Shown: positions 36,416-47,734, counted from the stretch's first letter. The stretch is 64,000 nucleotides of DNA from Carya illinoinensis (GCF_018687715.1 NC_056760.1:4563501-4627500), one strand, 5' to 3'. Notes: generated by a model from the sequence alone, not told the origin. Program-made: numbers and translations.

Positions 36416-37748
36416 TTACCACCATGGAACTGTGTACCAAGTCTGTATAGCAGTTAGACCAAGTCCTGTTACTGCGGCTAAGAAAGCCAGAAACGTCCAG
36501 GGGCTGCTGAAATGGTCGTGAATGGCTTCAGCAATCCAGGTCTTCCACTTAGTATCGTAGTAATTCTGAATCTGCTTTCTGACGTTGGCATATGTAGCTT
36601 GATCTGGCACCAAGTCGGTGCCTATCTCATTGAAGAGTTGAGCCACTTCTTCGTCGTTGCCCAGGAGGTTGTGGAGTATGTGCGCTTTTCTCAGCTCCTT
36701 AACGTCGTCGGGATGATCAATGAGTGAATCAAGCAAGGATATGTAAGAGCTGATCCCAAAGTCATTTTTGAAATCCGGACACATCTCGTAGGCTATCAAG
36801 TTGAAGAACTTGGGACCTGTTGAGTCATCAACTCTTATGGGAGGAAGCTGAAGGTATCCGGGGAAGAAATTGCACCGTTTACTAAAAGATACGTTTCTCA
36901 ATAAACCAGTTTTGCTAGGCTTTAAACGGATCCCTGCTGCTCTAAGTTCCTGCACGTTGCGATACGACTCATGCTTATTATTGCCATCTTGACCAGATGG
37001 CATGGAACCGTCTAGAAGGCTTGTCCGCAGGAGATCGAGAAGATGGATGGGGGGTTCATTCTCACCAGCTTCATTGTGACCATGTATCATATTATTCGAA
37101 TCGATGAAACTTTTGATAGACGCCGCCAACTCTTTATTCGTGCTCAAAATCATTAATTCCTCGAGGAGTTGATAAGGAAGTTGGTTCTCCAACAAGAACA
37201 GATCCTGTTGCCCAAAGGCCACTTGATCGTTCTTAATATTCAGTTCCTTGAATTCCCCTTTTTTTGCACAGTAAATGAATTGTAATGTCGCACACCCATC
37301 CACGAATAGCATCCAGGCGAGGGTGACGTTGTCATAACGGTGGATCACCTTCTCATCGAAGCACTCCTTTAGTTGCACGATCTTCTTTGCAATCATGTCG
37401 CAAAAATCCTCAGCGCTCTTTCCACTTTCCTCGACGAATTTTTTCGCTAATCTGAGCTTTAATTCCTCTCCAAACTTGTACTGATCCTCACCATAATGGA
37501 TAGGACCGAGTGAGCACCCTTGGCTTAACATACTTCTCGAAATTCTTGTGATCTTTCAGCAACAATGGAACCTCCTGTATTTTGGGACTAGTTACCTCGG
37601 CTTTATTTAAATTCGAAAATTCCTTTAACTTGCTCTTCTTTAACTCGTCAAGGACATTGACACGGCTTCCGCTTGTTTCATCATGAGGATCTGTTGTCCT
37701 CTTCCTCGGAGATTCAATGGGTATAATTATTTGATCTTTAGCACTCAT
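36416..37748 (-). pseudogene. DUF247 (UPF0481) gene 1, frameshifted
   Basis: The N-terminal frame starts at ATG 37748 (MSAKDQIIIPIES) and includes PKIQEVPLLLKDHKNFEKYV and KPRV. The rest of the protein (SLGPIHYGEDQYK, LAWMLFVDGCATLQFIY, QDLFLLENQLPYQLL, HLLDLLR, RNVQELRAAGIRLKPSKTG, DDSTGPKFFNLIAYEMCPDF, LLDSLIDHPDDVKELR, LFNEIGTDLVPD, and a C-terminal membrane segment after SPWTFLAFLAAV) lies in another frame, 37531-36416. At the junction (37511-37517) there are 7 bases where the intact paralogues have 9, so a 2-bp loss shifts the frame. An internal ATG at 37531 could start a 371-residue product lacking the first ~70 residues. Most likely a recent pseudogene, or else an assembly error. The function of DUF247 proteins is largely unknown; they are predicted plasma-membrane-anchored. 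Confidence 0.88.
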
Positions 37749-37762
37749 TCTGGCAAACAAGT

Positions 37763-38231
37763 GAATTATTTGCTATGGGAAGTAGTTGTTATGAGAAATT
37801 CAACATTCCGGTAGTAAACTTTATAGTACCGAGCAGCCATGGAATCTTAATTTATGTTGAGCTTTATTAATCTCCCAAGTCAGGTATCCAATTTGCATAA
37901 TGATGGCTTTATCCAAAAAGCGTAAAGTTTTATTAAATTGAATTTATTTTTAATTAAATTATATGATTACGTTAGTTTATTGATTTTTTTCTTTTAAATT
38001 ATACAAGAACGTCATATTCTGAAAATATTAATCTAAATTCAAATAGAAAAAGGAAAAAGAGAATAGTAATAAATGAGATGTAAAGGTATGATTATCCAAA
38101 TTGGATACCTGACTTGGGAGATTAATAAAGCCCTAACATAAATTAAGATTCCATGACTGCCCACTACGTATAAAGTTTACTACCCGAATGTTGAAGTTCT
38201 CGTAACAACTACTTCCCATAGCAAATAATTC
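37763..38231. repeat. Large imperfect inverted repeat in the 5' flank of DUF247 gene 1
   Basis: The left arm 37763-37901 and right arm 38091-38231 are reverse complements over about 140 bp with about a dozen differences and small indels, separated by 189 bp. The left arm is the gene's own leader/promoter: it begins 15 bp upstream of the ATG at 37748. A direct repeat (AGTAATAAATGAGATGTAAA ... ATC at 38065-38096 and AGTAGTAAATGAGATGTAAA ... ATC at 38277-38308) brackets the right arm, as if that arm was inserted or copied in reverse. A transcript across it would fold into a long hairpin. Confidence 0.92.
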
Positions 38232-38339
38232 AGATTTAAAAAGCAAAAGAAAAAAAAAATATCAGAGTAGTAAAGTAGTAGTAAATGAGATGTAAAGGTA
38301 TTATTATCTATCAAATTTTGAAGGAAAATAATAATATGA

Positions 38340-38525
38340 TTATCAAATATGACCATTAAATGTGTCCATTCATATATTTTTATTTTTTTTATTTTTTCTT
38401 AATGGTTAAAGAAATGATTATTAGTGAATTTATATGTGTATATTTTTATTTTTTTTAATAGTTAAAAATGCTTAAAAATAAAATTCATGTATACTAATAT
38501 ACTTATATTTGATAGCCACCCTTTT
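38340..38525. repeat. AT-rich MITE-like element, family A (diverged)
   Basis: The outer sequence AAATATGACCATTAAATGTG on the left and TTTGATAGCCACCC on the right surrounds a core TCTTAATGGTTAAAGAAATG, then ATTATTAGTGAATTTATATG, which matches the family A core with substitutions. Confidence 0.5.
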
Positions 38526-38589
38526 GAAGCAGTCATGTTTCATGTAAAGTTTACATGGCTGATTATATCCTACTAATTATTTCATTTGG

Positions 38590-38770
38590 TTACATAGATG
38601 AAATGAGATATTTTTTTTAAATTGAATAAAATATTATTATAATATAATTTTTTAATATTAATATTGTTTTGAGATTTGAAAAAATTAAATTATTTATTAT
38701 ATTTTATAAAAAAATTTATAAAAATTATCGTGATGAAATAAAATAGAATAAAATATTTTTAGATAAACAG
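38590..38770. repeat. AT-rich dispersed repeat, family B
   Basis: GATGAAATGAGATA, then TTGAATAAAATATTATTATA, AGATTTGAAAAAATTAAATT, ATTTTATAAAAAAATTTATA and ATCGTGATGAAATAAAATAG follow the family B order. 38771-39592 is spacer with an A-run near 38850; no gene is seen. Confidence 0.65.
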
Positions 38771-39592
38771 ACGAAATGATCTTCAAGAATTTAATTTCTC
38801 GTAAAAATATAGTCACATCACAGAAGATGCATGATTATTGGCAAAAAAAAAAAAAAAACACCAGCCACCTTTCCGTGGGTATACGTATCAGTCAAATCTC
38901 TCCTTTACATATATTGTTTCCCTTTTTAAGGGAAAATAAAGGAAAAGCTTGACCAAGAATGCTTGTACGGTGGGGCCAAGGCACGCCATTTGCAATGATA
39001 TAAAGGCATAAATCAACAACGGCAGTATCTTTAACTAATGGAGGGTTTATTTTAAAATTTAAATTTTATAAATCAAATTATACTATGATGAATGATGCAA
39101 AAGTCTTTAAATAACATTATTCTTAAATGTTTTGTGCATAAAACACGTACGGTGTCAAGAAAACCAAAACACTTTTTAAAATGCACAGTTTTAACTTAAT
39201 TAGTTGTGTTATTATATAGGGAAAAATAGAGAAGCTCCTCTCAAATTGCCATTCAACTTGCAAGCACCCATTCATAAATTTATCAACGAGAAGATGCAAA
39301 GATAATGGAACACGTACAACCATAATACCCATTTGTATACATGAAAGAGAAGCTTATACACACATATGATTAATACAACCGCATGTAGATAATAGATATG
39401 GTGCCAAAACCACATATTGTTATTTGTGTCCACATACCAAAACATTGTGCAAACAATCTACAATTTTGTTACATGACAAATACTTTCACCTTCTTGCTCA
39501 AAAAAGGGAGAAATTAAACAAAACACACAAAACAACTCACGTACAGGGTAGGGACATGGCCCAACCGGCCACCACCGTCTGCAGCATTCTGA

Positions 39593-41059
39593 TCAACACG
39601 AACCATTCGGTGGATTGGCTGCATAGTATGTTTGCAGGCAACTAAGGGTAATGGCAGAAACTGCAGCAACGAATGCCAGAATGGCCCAAGGGCTTCTAAA
39701 ATGCGTATGCAGCCAATCAGCAATCCAAATGTTGACTCTATTCTTGTAATGTTTTTCCATGAGAGCTTTAACTTGAGAATAAGTATCGGGATTAGGCACC
39801 AAATCATTGGCTATTCCATTGAAGAGGTCGGCCACCTGTTGGTCACTGCCCAGAACATTAAGAAGCACGCTGTTGGATCGCAGCACCTTCACGTCTTCAA
39901 CCGTATCAATGAGTGTATCCATAAGACAAACATAAGAAGTGACTCCAGAGTCATTAGGGGAATCAGGGCATGTTTCATATGCTACCATGTTCAACAGTAG
40001 CGACTTAGTGGAGTCGTCTACGGTTATTTGAGGAAGTGTGAGTTGTCCACCCAGGAAGGTTGATTTAAAGCTCACATCTTTAAAGCTTCGAGTTTTACCA
40101 GGCTTGAAATGTATTCCCACTGATTTAAGCTCACTGGCTGAACGATAGGAGCACCAGCCACTGCTTGGTGCAGGTTTTTCATCACCCTGTCTATTATTCT
40201 TGAATATTCCAAAACATGTGCGTATTGAACTAGATTTTTCATCTTCTGTTGCATTTGCATCGATGAGTTTTTCACGAAAGATTTGAAGAAGATGAACAGG
40301 TTCTTCAGTCTCTCTCTTCACAGACACTTTCTGGACAGTTGATCCGCTACAAATTGTAGAAGAAATATACTTACAAAGTATTTCCTTGAACGAAACGACT
40401 CGATGGGGAGATGTGACCTGAGTCATTTCGATGAACTTGTGGATGATGCTCTCCCCTTCATCAGTACCGTCATTGAACTTAAACGTCATGATCAACTTCT
40501 TGAGGACTAGATAAGGGAGTTGGTTCTCAAGCAATAGCAGATCCCGTTGCACGAACGCCATGACGTCTCTTTTCATTCCCAAATCCCCGCGCATCTGCTT
40601 CACCGTGCAATACATGAACTGCAGAATGAAGCAAGCATCAAGACACATCATTAGAGTGAATTCCTCGTCGCTAATCTCTTGTCTCTCATCATCCTTTCTA
40701 ATCTCTCGTTTCAAGTCCCCCTCATAGCATTCTCTTGCCTCTTTAGTCACCTCGGCTACTTTGTTGTACACATCCTCAAAATTTGATCCAGTCCCGGCGA
40801 GATACTTCTTTGTCAATAAAAACTTATGCTTCTCTACCACACTCAGCTCAGGTTTCCCATGGTGGTAAGGACCAATGGAAACCACCAACGGATCATAGCA
40901 TTTCTTATTTGACTCGATCAGACTAAGCATCTGCGGCACATTCTGTATCTTGGGTCGGTTGCTTTCAGACTTGTTCTGAATCTGATAGCTCCTTGTCATG
41001 CGCTCGAACCACCCATTACGAGAAGATGAATCCTGTGTGCCTATCGTAATCTCAGCCAT
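39593..41059 (-). CDS. DUF247 (UPF0481) protein, gene 2
   Basis: A single-exon 488-residue frame with ATG at 41059. DUF247 landmarks occur in order: PKIQNVPQML (36-45), VVSIGPYHHGKPEL (59-72), the KHKFLLTKKYL segment, LDACFILQFMYC, RDLLLLENQLPYLVLKKL, HLLQIFREKL, YRSASELKSVGIHFKPGKT, LPQITVDDSTKSLLLNMVAYE, YVCLMDTLIDTVEDVKVLR, LFNGIANDLVPNPD, and a C-terminal hydrophobic segment (about 457-479, ILAFVAAVSAITLSCLQTYY) that should anchor it in a membrane. It is the most diverged member of the local cluster. It lies 5' of the P5CR gene's end on the same strand. The molecular function is unknown. Confidence 0.93.
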   Translation of the reverse strand: MAEITIGTQDSSSRNGWFERMTRSYQIQNKSESNRPKIQNVPQMLSLIESNKKCYDPLVVSIGPYHHGKPELSVVEKHKFLLTKKYLAGTGSNFEDVYNKVAEVTKEARECYEGDLKREIRKDDERQEISDEEFTLMMCLDACFILQFMYCTVKQMRGDLGMKRDVMAFVQRDLLLLENQLPYLVLKKLIMTFKFNDGTDEGESIIHKFIEMTQVTSPHRVVSFKEILCKYISSTICSGSTVQKVSVKRETEEPVHLLQIFREKLIDANATEDEKSSSIRTCFGIFKNNRQGDEKPAPSSGWCSYRSASELKSVGIHFKPGKTRSFKDVSFKSTFLGGQLTLPQITVDDSTKSLLLNMVAYETCPDSPNDSGVTSYVCLMDTLIDTVEDVKVLRSNSVLLNVLGSDQQVADLFNGIANDLVPNPDTYSQVKALMEKHYKNRVNIWIADWLHTHFRSPWAILAFVAAVSAITLSCLQTYYAANPPNGSC

Positions 41060-41268
41060 TGCTCTATATTTTTCTGTTTTTTCTACGAATACAGTGCCTC
41101 CATCCGTCCTTGTTGTCGGGTTTAAATCGTGCTACGGTTGATTCAGTTGTATGACTGACGTAACCTTTCTATGGATCTGGGGGAATGTGGCATATTGAAC
41201 TTTAGTGGCATGTCAAGCTTGGTATCGCTTGACACTTGGGCAATACAGGATTCACTTTACTCCACACA

Positions 41269-41340
41269 AGCTCGTGAAGTGAATTAAATTTAGCTGGCTA
41301 TTGAAGCTCGTGAAGTGAATTAAATTTAGCTGGCTATTGA
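41269..41340. repeat. Exact 36-bp tandem duplication
   Basis: AGCTCGTGAAGTGAATTAAA plus the following 16 bases (41269-41304) is repeated without change at 41305-41340, about 210 bp upstream of the DUF247 gene 2 start. 41060-41871 is otherwise plain spacer between that gene and the P5CR 3' end. Confidence 0.95.
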
Positions 41341-41871
41341 TTCAAATTGTTCATTGGAAATAAACACCAGATTGGCCTAGAAATTAGGAAAGATCCTATT
41401 AATACCTGCTTCGCTGGCTGGCTGGTTGGCAGGCCGGGCTGGTGAAGAGAAACCCAGACTCGGTTCAAATTCTCCACAATTTCCGTTATAATTTCCGTGA
41501 TTCCAGTTAATTTATTGCATCGCTTCATTCAAATTTAATTCTTTCATTTTTACCATCAAGTCCACTGGTGACTGAAGCAGTTCATCAAATACCGTACAGA
41601 AAAAGGGGGCAAAGTTGTTCAACAGATGCTCAGTTAATCACTTGGCCTTTCAATTTCCCTTTTTCTTTTCCTAGTCATGCAAAAGTTCAAATTTTATTAT
41701 AAATTGGTATTGATTTCTTATTAAACCAAGTAATTTCTTCTAAGAATAAAGTTGAAGAATGACTAAGAGTGCACCTAGAAAATACTCAACAAAAATGACA
41801 AAACATAATTGCAAACTCCTACGCCATACCGGCATCACCATTTACCAGTGTTGTGAAAGAAATGCATATAA

Positions 41872-44800
41872 CTAACTTCGGGAAAGTTCTTTGCTGCGCT
41901 TTGAAGCGGCAATAACTGCATTCATCAAAGTTCCACGGAAACCACCTTTCTCCAGCTCATGAATGCCAGCAATGGTTGTCCCACCAGGTGATGCAACATC
42001 ATCTTTGAGCTGACCTGGATGCTTCCCAGTTTTGGTGGCCATAGATGCTGCTCCCAATACCTGCAAACGAAAAATGGAATTCACTTGCTCGATGATATGG
42101 CTGACATTTAGAAGGAGGCAGCAAGTCTACTTCTAACTACTCTGGGCCTTCCCCTTGCTAGTCTCTCCACCTCCAAAAATAAAAATAAATAATAAACAAA
42201 TAAGAAATTCTTTAATTTGATTATTTGAACAAGTAATGCGTGATGTAAAGAGTAGCAACAGTGAAAGACATGAAAGGTATTTCTCCTGAGCACGTTAAAT
42301 ACTTCTATTCTGAACCTAAAGAAATTCATGCTATGAAACTCCTCTTTTTTTACACATCATTTATTTTGCACGGTACCTACTTAATGGTATCAACCAATCC
42401 AAATTGTAGTTCAGTCCAACAACTAGTATCATGTATTTTACATGAATGCAGGTAATATTCCAAATACTGTCTTAAAAATAGTAATTTGAACAAAAATCTG
42501 CAATCTCAATGATCAAATCTTTTTTTGACAAGTTTTACTCTTCTGCAGCTAATAATACAAGTTAATTTCTGGCAGACTGATGCTATAGTAGTCTTGACTT
42601 CCAGTTAAGAGTTTTCATAATTAAGTTACACGAAAGTACTATTATTTAAATTCCCAGAGAGCAATAAAATCCTAGTTCCTGTAAAATTAAAGATCACCAA
42701 ATTACATAAATAAGTGATTTCCTTTTGTGAAAAATAAAAAATAAAAAAATAAAAAAACAGAAGCGAAGGACTAACAGTTTGAGAAGCAAGACCCAGTGCA
42801 AGTTCTCGTGGTAGACCAGCAGCCACACCTCCATCAGCCAAAGCTTCAATTGCTAAGAATATATATGCTGGGCCACTGCCACTGAACATTTCCAGGAAAA
42901 TGTTGTATTTTAAAATAAATTGTAGTTACCTAATCTCCCTATAGATACAAATGCATAATTTTTTTATAGGTAAAAGAAAAGTCAACAAAAATTCAAATGC
43001 TGTTCTTGCTTGATGAACCCAAAAACCTTTTCTTAATAAAATAGTTGAATCCATTAATCTAGTTCTTAAAGCGGTGCATTCACATGTATATTTCCGGTGT
43101 ACCCGACTAACACCTATCTTTATATCAATAAAGTTTCTTATTACTTATAAAAAAAAAATAGTTGAATCCATTAAATAAAAATAGAGTGCCAAGGTGCTCT
43201 CTTATATAATGACAGATGCCACATACCTCAGACCAGTGACTGCATCGAACAATTTCTCATCAGCTCTCCATATCTTACCAATTGATCCAAATAGTTGAGC
43301 TATTAGGTCCGCATCTTCTTCAGTTGCAGATCCTCCCAAGCTCATAACTATGTAATTCAAGTATATTAGAGAGCTTACCATTTTGATGGAAGTTCTAATT
43401 TTTTACAAACTTTATGCAAAAGGTAAAGCAAACAAGAACTACAAGATTTGAGTGGAAAAATACATGCGACAGAAGAAAATGACATTGTTATGACCAGAAA
43501 TCCATGTTCAGCCCCTAATCCCCTTCATTAAAATGAGTTAATGAATGTGTTATGGCACGAGTTTTGATCATTAGCTTTATTACTATTCAGGATAAAATGA
43601 AGGGGAGATCTCATTGCCATGAGAATCGGGTGGTTTGGGAGGAGTCCCAGTTTGCATAGGTAGACAATTTGGCTAAAGAGTAAGCTTGTAGTTGACAATA
43701 TACAGCCTAAACAAAGCTTGCTAAAATTAGTTTTACCACAACCATGAGTGATTGTGGACGTTGTAAATCTTTCCCAGAATTTTTCATCCTTTCGGAATAC
43801 TATCCTCCCGTTTCTTTCTCCCTTTTTTTTTGGGGAAAAAAAAAAAAATTGAAGCATGCATGTGACACCAACATAATTTGAAACCACATGGAAAGCAAAG
43901 AGTTGCAGTCCATATCTAGGGAAGTTATTCCAAAAGGCCACTAAAAGTTTGAACAGAGTGAAATGCATAGCTTTTTTTTATACATAATAAAACTAGACGT
44001 TAAACACATGTAGAGTATCTAAATGCATGAGCCTTACTAAAAAAATGAGGCAAATGCTAGAATCTAAACTCCAGATCACTATTGGCTACGTACAGCACTG
44101 AGGCATAGCTTGCTTGGCCTCATACTGTTAGACATTTACCTTGTACGAGTAGAATGTAATGCTCTCACACTCTTTTGAAAGCGATGCAGAATTTGGCCTT
44201 CTAACTAAAATGAAACAATAATAATCCACAGAGCACACTAAATCTCCTTCATCTCACAACATTCCATACTCTTGACTGACCAAGAATGAGTACAAATGCA
44301 TGCCCCTCCTTTAAATCAAATTTTTAAAGAACAGGTGTGACATTCACAAATGCACCCATCATGATGAGCTGCAGTGACTTCCAGCTCATAAACTTTTGCT
44401 AACAAAATTCATTCACACTTTTTTTTTTTATTGGCACCGAGTGTCCGGGAACAGCGTCCCGAAAATTCATTCACACTTAACAATCAGAGAAAATAAAATC
44501 TCAGCAATGTCTGCAAATTGAGAGTAATTGAGAATAAGACAGAATACTCACATTCCCTTCATTAGACATATTGGATTCTTACAGAATGCATTGCTACTTT
44601 TATGTATGATACTTACAGCAGGCAAGGCTCTTGCTTGATATCTAAGGGAATGGTAACAAAAGAACAAGGGAATATGTGAGCACAGCAAAGTTGCCTGCGT
44701 GCGGGTTGATGAGTAACCCTAAGTCCTAACCAAAAGCCAGGAGGAAAAATAATATACAACTCAGTAAAATGAGTACGATTTTAACATGATAATTTTGCAT

Positions 44801-46905
44801 GTTCAAGATGATAATAATTACAAATTAAACAACATAAAAGAAGAGAAAAAAATACCAGATGCTGCCTCGCCTACAGCTGAAGGAGTATTTGGCATTACCC
44901 TTATAAATCGGCTTTGATCAGCACATTCCTAATGAAACAGATTGCTTCAATGAAGTATGTAGAGTTTGAAAATCAATGACTCAAAAATACAGTAAAAAGT
45001 GAAACACTATTGTACATATGAAGTTGGAAACAAGGATTAAAGTGCCCAGGGTATGACACAAAGGGCATAAAGGATGTGTGCTAACACATAAGTGTGGAGA
45101 ATGAACAGATATTTTGTGAAAATAAATGAAACCAAATTTAAGAAAGAAGGTTCATATTGCAGCCTTGTTCATTTGTGCTCATTCATCTAACATATTCTGA
45201 AAACAGATGCTGGTTCCAAACGTCCACCTAGATCGACCTCAGGATACCATATTTTAGAAATATAATTATAAAGATGAAGATGAGGTAAAAAAATTAAAAA
45301 AAAAAAATGGCCAATTTCTAATTCACTCGATAAGATACATTTTTACGGTGGTAGTTCTACCATTAGGCCAGTGACAAGGCCATACAGGATCCTGGGCCTC
45401 ACTAACTGAGAATGCCATGTAAGTCATATATGAGAGATGAAAACGACATTGGCATTGACAGGGGATGACTATTTCTAATATTCTTCGTAGATAATTCATA
45501 TTGATTATCATGGATAGGTTTGGATATTTTGAGACTCAAAAAGCCGATCCAGATAAAATTTGCATAGAGTAAGAAGTGTTCACTTTCACAAACCTCCAGA
45601 TCTTTCAATTTGACTCCAGCAGCAACAGAAACCAGAAGCTTCTTTTTTGTTAACAGTGGCTTCAACTGCGAGAGTACACCTTTGACTAAAGCAGACGAAA
45701 AATGTGAAAACTGATTATCCAATAAGTAAACTCACAACAAAAGCATCTAAATAATTATTATCCATAAGAGTCTAGAATTTGGTTTTGACGTGAGATACAA
45801 GAGCAACACCCGATTAATAAGAATTTCATAAAAACGCCTTATCAAGTATGCTAACTTTTCTCAAGCAATAACTCATCCTTCAATATTCTTCACCACTCAA
45901 AATTCATAACATTTAAGAGGGCGCGGGAGCTTAGCAGAAATAGAATTTCCTCCCATGGAACAATTTGATCTAAAAACAAAGAACCAAAAAAAAAACAGAG
46001 AGAAAGAAAAGCAAACCCATATTCATTATCCTTTACTGCATAGCCTTCGCATTAACAAGATAAAGGTTTCTGCACTTATGCTTCCAAGCGTTGGATTAAA
46101 ATAAGAATAAAACAGCCCAAAAACCAAATATTTCTCCAGAAGATGAGTTCTTGAGACATAAAGGAGAAACAACTTTCAATTAAACATTCACAATGAGCAC
46201 CTAAAAAATAGGGGAATTAAATTTCAAAAACATAAAATATAAGCGCAGACACAACAACCAAAACTGTAAGTGGGGCGTAGTATAGGACACGAGGGCTATA
46301 CCAACTTGAGGTTTCAAAGAGAAAATGACCACATCGCTGCCTTTGATCACCTGTCACCAAGAGAAAAACGAATCGAAATCCACTCTAAAATAACTAAACA
46401 AAAAAGTAACCGATATAATTATAGAAAATTAAACATTTCATATACGAAGCACACCGAACTTAGAAATAGCCTCAGCGGGAAAGCCAAGTTTCAAAGAAAA
46501 GAAAGTCATAAGGCTCTGTTTATCTAGTTGCAATGTTGTTACATCCTAAAAATGTGCAAAACCTTACATTGGCTTCGCAGTTAGCATCGAAAAGGGTTTC
46601 TCTTCACAGTTGAAGCACTCCATTACTAATTTCCTTTTTTCCTTCAAACTAGGGGAAATAAGGACAAAAACGAAAAGGAGAGTGCGGAGGGGGGAGGGGA
46701 ATCATACGTCTTCATTGCGGGGAAGAAGAGTGACGCCGAAGGACTCGAAGGCGACGCGGCGGACGGGGTTGGAGTGAGAGGTAATGATACGGGAAGGAGG
46801 CAAAACACCGGATCGCACCACTCCTCTGGCGATGCTCTCCGCCATTTTCCCTGCTCCGATAAACCCTAGCTTGTACGTTTCACACGGAATAGGAAATAGC
46901 TCCAT
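41872..46905 (-). CDS. P5CR: Pyrroline-5-carboxylate reductase
   Basis: Seven exons on the minus strand: 46905-46708, 46350-46302, 45685-45594, 44928-44856, 43347-43227, 42881-42776 and 42060-41872, all GT/AG and in phase, giving 275 residues, which is the normal plant size. The enzyme reduces delta-1-pyrroline-5-carboxylate to proline with NAD(P)H, the last step of proline synthesis, in cytosol or plastid. Motifs: [15 protein letters not shown] dinucleotide-binding loop (14-28), FSLKPQ (78 on), [45 protein letters not shown], and the signature [20 protein letters not shown] (233-252) near the C-terminus. No lesion is seen. Introns 4 and 5 contain two short retro-insertions. It sits between DUF247 genes on the same strand with no evident functional link. 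Confidence 0.96.
43038..43174 (+). mobile_element. Short retro-insertion with 20-bp target-site duplication in a P5CR intron
   Basis: AAAATAGTTGAATCCATTAA is present at 43038-43057 and 43155-43174 without mismatch. The 97-bp insert (43058-43154) contains GGTGTACCCGACTAACACC, ATCAATAAAGTTTCTTATTA and an A-tail: the 3' end of a LINE, inserted antisense to P5CR (intron between exons 5 and 6). Confidence 0.9.
44404..44478 (-). mobile_element. 41-bp retro-insertion with 17-bp target-site duplication in a P5CR intron
   Basis: AAAATTCATTCACACTT is found at 44404-44420 and 44462-44478. The insert (44421-44461) reads, on the minus strand, CGGGACGCTGTTCCCGGACA, then CTCGGTGCCAATAAAAAAAA: a GC-rich stem-loop-capable sequence with an A tail, resembling the 3' end of a plant SINE/LINE. 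Confidence 0.9.
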
Positions 46906-47084
46906 TGTACGTAGTCTTCGGTTCCACCACGCGATCCAACCACTCCAGTGAACTTAGGAAGTGCAGGCTGCAGGGTCTACGAATTGCAGATTCCGGTACC
47001 CCTTTTTTGAGAGAAACCAAATGAAGAAGATTCGTACCTGTTTAATTAGGACTCGTACGCAGAATTATTTTTGAAAAAGGAAAA
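46906..47084. other. P5CR 5' flank
   Basis: Probable leader and promoter of P5CR; no clear TATA box placed. Confidence 0.4.
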
Positions 47085-47295
47085 TGATACTCTAACCGCT
47101 CAAATTTATGTCTCTGGGTTATTGTTCGAATTTTTTATTTTATTTTTTTATTTAATAATTAAGAAAATATTTTAAAATAATATTATAATTTTTTGAATTT
47201 TTAAAAATATTTAAATATGTTAAAAAGTAATATATAGAAAAAAAAAAAATTTAACTAACCGTGACTCCCGGCAGCGGTGGGCATAAACCCACCAT
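47085..47295. repeat. AT-rich MITE-like element, family A
   Basis: The left end ACTCTAACCGCTCAAAT and right end TAACCGTGACTCCCGGCAGC plus GGTGGG surround a core TTAATAATTAAGAAAATATT ... TTTAAATATGTTAAAAAGTA that matches the reverse complement of the 290-400 core. Confidence 0.5.
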
Positions 47296-47734
47296 TTGAA
47301 AAAACATCAACAGCATGAGAGGAAAATAAATTATGATAATTTTGTAGATAGTGATAAAATAATTTTAATTAAAAATATTTTATTTTATTTTGACAGGCGA
47401 TAGAAAATATTTAATAAAAATATTATAAAATTAAAAAATTGATGAAATTTTGTAAGGACTGCTTTGACTTGCATATGATGAATAAAATTCTATCCAGATT
47501 TAAGAAAAAAAAAATCCAAATCTATAAAGGACACCAAATTTGAATTGGATTATTTTGTTATCTCGTGATATTGATTTGATAATTATCCTGAAATTTTTCT
47601 ATCCCCTTGTAATTTGCCTTTTTAGCCGATGGGTACTGTCTTTCTTTATTGAGTTATTCGCTTTCTATTTGGGTTCGATATATTCTGATATCTGTGCTTG
47701 ATTTGAAAACTCTAACTCTTTTATTTTTCATTTT

